21,920 bases of DNA. Origin: CAZKUN01 sp964555935. GTDB lineage: Bacteria > Armatimonadota > Zipacnadia > Zipacnadales > VGFC01. The stretch lies in the NCBI GenBank assembly GCA_964555935.1, contig CAZKUN010000158.1, positions 1-21,920 of the forward strand. The letters run 5' to 3'. Shown here one piece after another: positions 14,683 through 21,198 of this stretch. The translations under genes and the position numbers were made by a program. How positions within the stretch are numbered: position 1 is the stretch's first letter; each line of letters starts with the position of its first letter. The notes under the pieces were generated by a model. The model worked only from the letters and a program-made list of their open reading frames with translations, did not search any database and had not been told where the DNA came from.

Positions 14683-15620
14683 CCGCGAAAGAGAATCTGC
14701 TGGCGGCGATACGGTATGAGGAGCCGGAGTACGTGCCCCGCGGCAACGAGCCGATCGTGGCGGGGATTGCGTATGAGGGTAACTTCAAGATTGCCAATTG
14801 GACGGATTCGTGGGGGACGCGGTGGGAGACGACGCGGGACGACATGGTGCCGTTCCCGAAGGGGAACCCGCTGCCGGACCTGAGTATGATAGAGGACTAC
14901 GAGCCACCGGATCCGCACGCGCTGATCGATGCGGACGAGGGCCTCGCCGAGAGGATGGCGGCGATCCCGGATAGGGAGGAGAGGCTGGTCTTCGGCCAGC
15001 AGACGTACTTCGTTTACGAACGGGCATGGGCGATCACGGGGCTGGACAACTTCCTGGCGGGCTTCTATGAGCATCCGGATGAGCTGAAGGAGCTGCTGCG
15101 CAAGATCGCGGATTACAACATCGCGGTTTTCGAGAGATACATCGAGCTGGGCGTGGATGGCGTGAGTTTCTCGGAGGACCTCGGCAGCCAGCGGGCCCTG
15201 ATGGTCTCGCCGGAGCATTTTCGGGAGTTCATCAAGCCCGAATACGCGAGGATCTTCAAGGTGGTGAAGGACGCGGGGTGCCTGATCAACTTCCACTCGT
15301 GCGGGTGCGTGGAAGCGATCGTCGAGGACCTGATCGACGTGGGCGTCGACATCCTCAATCCCGTGCAGAGCCGGGCGAACGACTTGCATAGCGTGAAGCG
15401 GATGGCGCATGGAAGAATGGCGCTGCAAGGCGCGATCGACACGCATGATGTGCTGATGCTCGGGACGCCGGAGACGGTGGAGGCCGAGGTGAGGCGGGTG
15501 CTATCGATACTCGCGCCGGGCGGGGGCTACATCATCGGGCCGGATCAGGGCATGCCCTTCCCGGAGGAGAACATCGCGGCGATGTGGGCGGCGGCGGAAG
15601 AGCACGGCGTGTACGGCTAG
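14679..15620 (+). CDS. Uroporphyrinogen decarboxylase-family protein, probably a methyltransferase rather than a haem enzyme
   Basis: Predicted 313 residues; ATGA overlap with the upstream gene, GAGG seven bases upstream, no signal peptide. The start TAKENLLAAIRYEEPEYVPRG is typical of UroD-like (MtaA/MtbA-related) proteins, which move methyl groups with corrinoids and zinc. H206-S-C208-G-C210 (NFHSCGC) fits the HxC part of the zinc motif. The later Cys that completes the motif in methylcobalamin:coenzyme M methyltransferases is not obvious; the corresponding end reads YIIGPDQGMPFPEEN. Classic UroD decarboxylation is unlikely given the context and divergent N-terminus. In an operon with two secreted carbohydrate enzymes, a role in handling a methylated or otherwise substituted sugar is a possibility, not a demonstrated function. 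Confidence 0.85.
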   Translation: MTAKENLLAAIRYEEPEYVPRGNEPIVAGIAYEGNFKIANWTDSWGTRWETTRDDMVPFPKGNPLPDLSMIEDYEPPDPHALIDADEGLAERMAAIPDREERLVFGQQTYFVYERAWAITGLDNFLAGFYEHPDELKELLRKIADYNIAVFERYIELGVDGVSFSEDLGSQRALMVSPEHFREFIKPEYARIFKVVKDAGCLINFHSCGCVEAIVEDLIDVGVDILNPVQSRANDLHSVKRMAHGRMALQGAIDTHDVLMLGTPETVEAEVRRVLSILAPGGGYIIGPDQGMPFPEENIAAMWAAAEEHGVYG

Positions 15621-15623
15621 GCT

Positions 15624-15656
15624 AACCACCAAGGTCACCAAGGGCACGAAGGACGG
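15624..15656 (+). repeat. CACCAAGG nonamer tandem repeat, copy B
   Basis: Reads AACCACCAAGG, TCACCAAGG, GCACGAAGG, ACGG, starting three bases after the TAG of the UroD-like gene. It is oriented with that gene, like copy A relative to the TPR-like gene. It fills most of the convergent gap; ACGGAAGACGGCGAGGC follows, resembling text beside copy A. No U-tract or strong stem is visible. Confidence 0.85.
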
Positions 15657-15699
15657 CGCGGGTCAGGAGACCTGCAGGCACGGACGGAAGACGGCGAGG

Positions 15700-17961
15700 C
15701 TATGGTCGGCGGACCTTGCCGAGGGTGAATGAGGGGCGCTTGTCCATCGACAGGGCGGCGTGGGTGTAGAACGGGTAGACGCTCCACTCAGTGGATGCGA
15801 GAATGTCGGGCAATCCGTCGGCATCGAGATCGCCGACACCGACCTTGGGTCCGTGTCGCGTGACGTAGAGTTGCTCGCCGAAGCAGCGCAGCGGGCCGTA
15901 GTCGAATAGCAGCTCGTCATCGGCGCCGACGTTCTCGGCGAGGAAGAACGTGTCTTGCACCTTCGACGTGGACATGCTGCAGATGATGTCCATGTCGCCG
16001 TCGGCGTCCCAATCGACGGGACGGAAGCGCGAGGCGGAGATGGTGCTGCCACCGGTGGTCTTCAGCGTTACGTCGCGCTTGAGACGGAGCCCCCCAAACT
16101 CATCGCGGTACTGCACGAACAGCGTGGCCCGGCGCGGCTCCACGCCGCACATAGTGACCATATCCATCAGACCGTCGCCGGTGAAATCGGCAAAGCCGGC
16201 TCCGGTTCGCCACGGGAACGGCCGGTCGTCTTCGGCGGGGTAGCAGTTGAGGTCCGGGTCGATCGTGAGCAGGCGTGATTTCTCGCGATGCTCGGGCGAG
16301 TCAGGGAAGCCATCGCAGATGAGCTGGCGCTGCTCGCCAAAGCGCGGCCGAGCGCGCCTGCCGACGTTCCTGTACCAGAAGATGCGGTTAGTCTCGTTTG
16401 GGAGCATGAGATCGGGCAGGCCGTCGGCGTCCCAATCGACGTAGGCCGGATAGGCGTAGCCCATGTTGTGCTGGTGGCCGGGAGAGCCGATGATCTCCTC
16501 GCGGACGATGCGGATGGGCTCGCCATCGGATTCGATGAGCCGGGATTCTGAGAGTCGGGGGCGCTCGCTCGTGCCCCGATTGATCACGACGCGAGGCCAG
16601 CCGTATCCCCCGCCAACGATGAGATCCCAATCGCCGTCGCCATCCCAATCCGCGATGTCAGGCGAGGCCTGGTCGCTGAGCGAGAGGACCGCGGAAGTCG
16701 ACCCGACGTTCGTGGTGCTCGTAACCCGTTCGCCGTCGAGTCTGAGAAGCGCGGTCCGCTCCTTGTCATCGTAGACCACGAGCAAGCCGCGATGGGGTCC
16801 TTCGCGGACAGCGAGGAGGTCACGGGGACGCGTCAGTTGGGCGCCCGGGAGGTCGCGAGGTCGGCCGAATGATGGCGAGTCGCTCCCGAGGTTCTGTTGC
16901 CAGACGAGTTTGAAATCGCTCAAGCCGCGAGGGGCGGCAACGTCGATGAGGCTGACGGCGTCGAGCAGAGCGTCGCCGTCGAGATCGATGAAATCGGCCT
17001 TGTAGCCAGCCACGTCAAGCAAGCGCGCCTCGGAGAGTTCGAAGGGCCATCCGTCAAGGTTCTCGTTGCGGATGAAATAGGTGGTGCTGCGGTCGGTGTA
17101 GCGGCCATCGTCGATGAGGACGATGTCGAGGGCGCCGTCTGAGTCGAGATCGACGCAGCGGAGCGAGTGCCACTCGAAGGGCTGGGGGGGCAAGTCGACG
17201 GCGTGCTCGAAGTCCGCGAGGCCCGTTGCGAAAGTGCCTGAGTTGAGATAGACGGAGAGCGTGGTCTGGCCCGTGCCATGGAAGACCTTGGCGTGGACAA
17301 CGTCGGCCAGCCCGTCGGCGTTGACGTCACGGAAATCGGAGGCGCAATAGGCCAGCGCCGGGAGCGACGGAATGGCGCGCATATCGCCGAAACGGAGGCG
17401 CGAGGGCGAGCCGACGCGAGGCCACACGACGGAGGAGTGCCACGGCATGCCAGGCCGGTGAGAGTAGCTCCGGATTCCGACGAGATCGCGCTTGCCGTCG
17501 CCGGTGACATCGACGAGCCCGCTCATGCATCGGGTGGCGACGAGCGGGCGGCCCTCACCCGCGTTATAGCGGAGCAGATCTCCCACGCCGATGAGGGGTG
17601 CGAGGCGAGCGGGCGCTAGCTCAGGACGCCGATTCACGGTGCGGAAGCGGATGTCGTAGACGCGGTGAGTGGCGTCGGTGATGACCCACTGGACGTTCCC
17701 GGTATCGCTGCCCGCGAAGCCCTCAGTGGCGGATGGGACGCGGCGGCCGGTTGCGATGTCGATGACGCGGATGGAGTTGGGATCGAGGATTCCGAGGATG
17801 TCGGCGTCAGCGATCAGAGCGCCGAAGTCGATTACCGGGTCCATTGGGACGCGCGGGAATGGCAGCCCGCCCGTAACCGTGAGGCGGACGGAGAGCTGAT
17901 CGGCGCGCGCGGCGCCGGCGAGGATGATGAGCAGCGCGGCGAGTCTAGTGGTCATGGTCAT
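15700..17961 (-). CDS. Secreted FG-GAP/VCBS-repeat beta-propeller protein
   Basis: Predicted 753 residues from the ATG at 17961 (MTMTTRLAALLIILAGAARA, a signal peptide); the ATG at 17955 is an equal alternative. A longer start at 17997 would push the signal peptide inside. No good ribosome-binding site is seen, which fits translational coupling: the first 17 bases overlap the end of the upstream gene. At least nine calcium-binding-type loops occur, for example LVDVTGDGKRDLV, FRDVNADGLADVV, CVDLDSDGALDIV, IADWDGDGDWDLIV, YVDWDADGLPDLM, FADFTGDGLMDMV, PVDWDADGDMDII and VGDLDADGLPDIL. The first ~125 residues form a separate beta-rich region. Such propellers bind ligands or partners and, in some bacteria, glycans; no catalytic residues are evident. 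It is last of a three-gene minus-strand group. Confidence 0.9.
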   Translation of the reverse strand: MTMTTRLAALLIILAGAARADQLSVRLTVTGGLPFPRVPMDPVIDFGALIADADILGILDPNSIRVIDIATGRRVPSATEGFAGSDTGNVQWVITDATHRVYDIRFRTVNRRPELAPARLAPLIGVGDLLRYNAGEGRPLVATRCMSGLVDVTGDGKRDLVGIRSYSHRPGMPWHSSVVWPRVGSPSRLRFGDMRAIPSLPALAYCASDFRDVNADGLADVVHAKVFHGTGQTTLSVYLNSGTFATGLADFEHAVDLPPQPFEWHSLRCVDLDSDGALDIVLIDDGRYTDRSTTYFIRNENLDGWPFELSEARLLDVAGYKADFIDLDGDALLDAVSLIDVAAPRGLSDFKLVWQQNLGSDSPSFGRPRDLPGAQLTRPRDLLAVREGPHRGLLVVYDDKERTALLRLDGERVTSTTNVGSTSAVLSLSDQASPDIADWDGDGDWDLIVGGGYGWPRVVINRGTSERPRLSESRLIESDGEPIRIVREEIIGSPGHQHNMGYAYPAYVDWDADGLPDLMLPNETNRIFWYRNVGRRARPRFGEQRQLICDGFPDSPEHREKSRLLTIDPDLNCYPAEDDRPFPWRTGAGFADFTGDGLMDMVTMCGVEPRRATLFVQYRDEFGGLRLKRDVTLKTTGGSTISASRFRPVDWDADGDMDIICSMSTSKVQDTFFLAENVGADDELLFDYGPLRCFGEQLYVTRHGPKVGVGDLDADGLPDILASTEWSVYPFYTHAALSMDKRPSFTLGKVRRP

Positions 17962-19216
17962 GCGCCGTGTCGACCAGTGCCGGGGCGTTGAGACCATGGA
18001 CCAGGCGCTCGCCGATCTCGTTGGCGACGGTCAGTGGCTCGTCGGCGCCCATGTTGCCCGTGACGAGCGCGCGGGTGAGATCGCCGGCGAGGTCGAAGCC
18101 GAATCCGCCCTGATTGAACGTGCAGTTGCTGACCTTCAAGCGGCCACCCGTGGCCATGAATGCGGGGGCGTCCTTCACCAGCAGCGCCCAGGCGTGGATG
18201 TTGCAGTTGTCGAGCGACAGGCTCCCGGCGCGGACCTCGGCGACCATATTCGTGATGGCCCAGAAGTTGCAGTTGGTGAGGGAGAGATTGCCCGTATTGG
18301 TCTCGCGGAGCAGGACGCCGCGACTCTCATCGACGCCGCCGAAGGGCCCGATCATGGCGTTGGTGACGGAGACCCCGATCTCAAAACAGTCCTCAACGTC
18401 GATGCCGATGATGGCGCGGTCGGCGCCGATGCCAAAGAAGCTCCCGTTCGTCGTCCCCTCCGGGTAGATCGGCTGGCTGCCTTCCTCCGTCCGATAGAAC
18501 CGGAACCCCGTGTGATAGCCGTAGCTGAAGCAGTTGGTGACGGACTGCCAGTCAGATCGGCCGAACTCATAGGCGACGCCGTTGTGCTGGACCCAATCAC
18601 GAAGCGGCTTGCCGAGGGTGGCGTAAGGCCACCAATGCACGTTCTCGATGCGGCTGACATCGTAGGTGTGGTCGGAATGGATGCCCACGCGGAGCGGCTC
18701 TCCCCAGACGTTGCGAACGAGGTTGAGGTGGCACTCGTCGAGGTTGATCCCCTGGTAGGGATTGTGGAGGTAGACCTGGTCGATCTGCGTTGAGGGCGCG
18801 CCCTTGATGGCGTAGGGATAGGGAACCGGCTCGGTGGCTTCGGGGTCTTGGTCGGGGTACTCGATGGCGATGTTACGGAGCGTGCAGTTGGGGACCATGA
18901 CGATGCACCCGGGGCCGTCCGTCTCGCCGGCGCCGAAGGTGGATAGGAGAATCGTGCCGCGCGAACGCCCGATGCCGTCGTAGTCGCCGCGCAGCGTCAT
19001 GTTCGGCTTGAGGCGGATGGAGCCCGCGATGAGGTAGCGACCCGGAGGCGCGTAAACCACGGAACCGGAGACCTTGGCGGCCTCGTCGATGGCGGCCAGG
19101 AATGCGGGAGTGTCGTCGGTTGCGCCATCGGCCACGGCGCCGAAGTCGAGGACGGAGTGCGTGGCGGCGTGAGAGGACACGGCGATCGCGGCGATGGCGA
19201 GGAGGGCAACGTGCAT
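17945..19216 (-). CDS. Secreted pectate-lyase-superfamily right-handed beta-helix protein
   Basis: Predicted 423 residues; GGAG lies ten bases before the ATG. MHVALLAIAAIAVSSHAA is a signal peptide. The mature start SVLDFGAVADGATDDTPAF is the hallmark of the pectate lyase superfamily domain found on GH28-like and related beta-helices. Regular N-C-x-F and L-x-N-C turns follow (MVPNCTLRNI, SLTNCNFWAI, SLDNCNIHAW, KVSNCTFNQG), as expected of stacked coils. No polygalacturonase GH28 catalytic signature is clear, so it may be a lyase, a hydrolase or a binding protein for uronic-acid-containing glycan. The C-terminus DTAHDHDH is created by the overlap with the next gene's ATGACCATGACC start. It lies 47 bases after the upstream glycosidase-like gene. 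Confidence 0.88.
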   Translation of the reverse strand: MHVALLAIAAIAVSSHAATHSVLDFGAVADGATDDTPAFLAAIDEAAKVSGSVVYAPPGRYLIAGSIRLKPNMTLRGDYDGIGRSRGTILLSTFGAGETDGPGCIVMVPNCTLRNIAIEYPDQDPEATEPVPYPYAIKGAPSTQIDQVYLHNPYQGINLDECHLNLVRNVWGEPLRVGIHSDHTYDVSRIENVHWWPYATLGKPLRDWVQHNGVAYEFGRSDWQSVTNCFSYGYHTGFRFYRTEEGSQPIYPEGTTNGSFFGIGADRAIIGIDVEDCFEIGVSVTNAMIGPFGGVDESRGVLLRETNTGNLSLTNCNFWAITNMVAEVRAGSLSLDNCNIHAWALLVKDAPAFMATGGRLKVSNCTFNQGGFGFDLAGDLTRALVTGNMGADEPLTVANEIGERLVHGLNAPALVDTAHDHDH

Positions 19217-19242
19217 GGTTTGGTGGCTCCTTGGGCGACGAT

Positions 19243-19267
19243 GGTCGGATTCGGAGATCCGACCTAC
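19243..19267 (-). repeat. GTAG hairpin element of a second sequence type
   Basis: Minus strand: GTAG, then GTCGGAT, CTCCGA, ATCCGACC. The arms 19243-19250 and 19257-19264 pair over eight bases around a six-base loop. As with the 31-bp elements, the leading TAG (19264-19266) is the stop codon of the upstream gene, but the stem sequence is unrelated. Confidence 0.85.
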
Positions 19268-21027
19268 GGAACGACGATCTCGATGATGGCCCAGAGGTCG
19301 AGGGTCGGGATTCTTAGATCGATGGCGTCGGGCGATTTGGTCAGAGCCAAGGCGACTGGCTCGGCGCCCGGCGCGTGCAGCGTGGCGGAATTCGGCTCGC
19401 CGTCAAAGAGCGACGTAGACAGCGACACGGTGAACTCGGTTTGGGCAATCATGGCATCGGACTCGCCGTCGTAGTTGCGGTTGACGAGGTGGATGGCGTA
19501 GCGGCCGTCGGCGGTCGCGCGGGGAATGACGGTAACGTTGTCGGCGCCGGTGACCGTGACCTGGGGCGCGAGCATCCCAGGGAGACGGTCGAGCGATATG
19601 ACCCGGTCAGCGGCGGCGTCGAGGACGGTCTGTTGCTCGGCGTCGAGGTCGAGAGGCTCGGTGACGATGATTGCCTTGAGATCGGCGACGTCCTTCGCTG
19701 TGATTCGGTTCGGCAGCCAGTCGTCGCCGGCGAGGAGGAGGCGGAAGGGCACGTTGGCATGGGCCAACTCGACGGCGACCTTGGCGGCCTGGCGCTGGTA
19801 GCGGCGGAAGTTCGCGTTGCTGTAGACGAGCCCGACATCGGCAATGGCATCGTGGTCGTCGAAGAGGGCCGCGTTGGCGCGGATGAACTGGTAGAGGTCG
19901 GTGAAGTCGTCCGGATCCGTCTCCCACCAGTGAGTGCCCTTCTCCTTGGTGTAGGCCCACTGCTTCACGGGGGCCATGAGCTGGTGGCCATAGGCGTAGC
20001 TTTGGGCGACCCAGGTGCGGACGAGGCCGGTGAGATCGTGCTCCATGCAGTAGGCCCAGTCCTGGCCGCTGGCGGTTGAGACCTGGGGGCGGTCGAGGGC
20101 ATCGCCGAGCTTGAAGACGAGGATCGGCTTGGTGGCAAACTCGCGTTCCTCGGCGTCGCGGTCGACCTCACCGCAGAAGTAGGTGAGCTTGTCTGCGATG
20201 ACGAGGGACTTCGCGCCATTGGCGGCGGAGTTGACGCTCAGCATCAGCGGGTGCTTCACGAGGTTTTCGGCATATTTGCGGACCTCGTCGACGAACGCGG
20301 AGGCGCTCGTGTACTGGAAGGTGAGGTACTCGCGGCCGAGAGGCAGATCGTTCTCGACTCGTTTGCGGTAGGTCTCCGTATCGATGCCCGAATCGCGGAG
20401 GAAGACTCCGTAGTCGAAGCCGTCGAGAGATTCGATACCGAGATCGGCGAGTGTCTCGGTGGGCACGTGATCCGGCAACCACTCGCGAAACGCGGCCATG
20501 CAGTGAGCGCAGAAGCATCCGCCGCGCCACTCGGTGCCGGCGGTGCCGGCGTAGTCATCGATGTGGAGGCCCTCGACGTCGACGAGCATGGCTTGCTGGG
20601 CCTGCCACCTGAGGTAGGCGCGGTAACCAGGCGCGTTGGTGCAGAACCAGTATGCCGGATGGCCCTCGTGCCCATGGTCCCACAGCCAGGGGACGAGGAT
20701 CTTCTCACCATCGAGCGTGAGGCAGATCGAATCCTCGAAGTTCTCGTCGAAGTCGATCATGCCGGCAAAGGCCGTGCGGAAGGCCAGCCCCGGGCAGTAC
20801 CGCATGTCGCGCTCATGGGCGGTGGCGATGTTGCCGAGGAACCAGTTGCGCGCATTCTCGTTGCGGACGAAGCCGCCCCAGCTCACCATCGTCGCGCCGT
20901 AGGCGTCGTAGAGCGCGCCGTCTTTGGGTCCCATGAAGACGACATCGGAGCGCTTGACGCGGGCGTCCTGGGCGGCAGAGGCAGAGCCGATGAGGGTGAG
21001 GAGCGAGATGGTGAGGATGGCTTTGAT
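19264..21027 (-). CDS. Secreted glycosidase-like TIM-barrel protein; start codon unclear (possible ATC)
   Basis: The first ATG in frame (20934) would give 556 residues and no signal peptide. Just upstream the frame encodes IKAILTISLLTLIGSASA followed by AQDARVKRSDVVF, a perfect signal peptide, and the frame is open back to a TAG at 21076. No ATG, GTG or TTG lies there, but GGGAG (21035-21039) sits seven bases before an ATC, so I place the start at 21027 (587 residues). The barrel contains VEGLHIDDYAGTAGTEWRGG and a cysteine cluster, C-F-C-A-H-C, then MAAFREWLPDH. This arrangement I associate with uncharacterised glycosidase-like proteins. The C-terminal ~90 residues are beta-rich. It heads the minus-strand group with the beta-helix and propeller proteins. 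Confidence 0.78.
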   Translation of the reverse strand: MKAILTISLLTLIGSASAAQDARVKRSDVVFMGPKDGALYDAYGATMVSWGGFVRNENARNWFLGNIATAHERDMRYCPGLAFRTAFAGMIDFDENFEDSICLTLDGEKILVPWLWDHGHEGHPAYWFCTNAPGYRAYLRWQAQQAMLVDVEGLHIDDYAGTAGTEWRGGCFCAHCMAAFREWLPDHVPTETLADLGIESLDGFDYGVFLRDSGIDTETYRKRVENDLPLGREYLTFQYTSASAFVDEVRKYAENLVKHPLMLSVNSAANGAKSLVIADKLTYFCGEVDRDAEEREFATKPILVFKLGDALDRPQVSTASGQDWAYCMEHDLTGLVRTWVAQSYAYGHQLMAPVKQWAYTKEKGTHWWETDPDDFTDLYQFIRANAALFDDHDAIADVGLVYSNANFRRYQRQAAKVAVELAHANVPFRLLLAGDDWLPNRITAKDVADLKAIIVTEPLDLDAEQQTVLDAAADRVISLDRLPGMLAPQVTVTGADNVTVIPRATADGRYAIHLVNRNYDGESDAMIAQTEFTVSLSTSLFDGEPNSATLHAPGAEPVALALTKSPDAIDLRIPTLDLWAIIEIVVP

Positions 21028-21034
21028 GGCAAGG

Positions 21035-21039
21035 CTCCC
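21035..21039 (-). promoter_or_regulatory. Ribosome-binding site implying a start upstream of the first ATG
   Basis: GGGAG on the minus strand, seven bases before the ATC at 21027 that opens the signal-peptide frame. The annotated-style ATG at 20934 lies about 100 bases further on, and the codons between are clearly protein-coding. Confidence 0.55.
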
Positions 21040-21186
21040 ATGGGTGGCGCGTCGAGCTCGGAACGGAAGCTCATGCTACGAGGCGATCAGTTCACCGAGA
21101 GACGAGCGCAGCCCTCCGGCGGGGCGCGAGTGCAAGGGCGCCGGAGCAGAGGGCGAGTTCCCGAGAGCGGCGAACACGGGCCTAGT

Positions 21187-21191
21187 GGAGG
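21187..21191 (+). promoter_or_regulatory. Ribosome-binding site for a TTG start
   Basis: GGAGG, seven bases before the TTG at 21199. The next in-frame starts are GTG codons inside the hydrophobic segment, so this site decides the start. Confidence 0.7.
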
Positions 21192-21198
21192 TACGCGT

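Noticed and set aside
12182..15446. Long minus-strand frames at 12182-13153 and 14556-15446
   Set aside because: Both are antisense to the operon genes whose family motifs are clear, and neither has a plausible start region.
14679..15620. Haem-biosynthetic uroporphyrinogen decarboxylase (hemE)
   Set aside because: The HxC motif and carbohydrate operon context fit the methyltransferase-like branch, and the sequence lacks the substrate-binding N-terminal pattern of true HemE.
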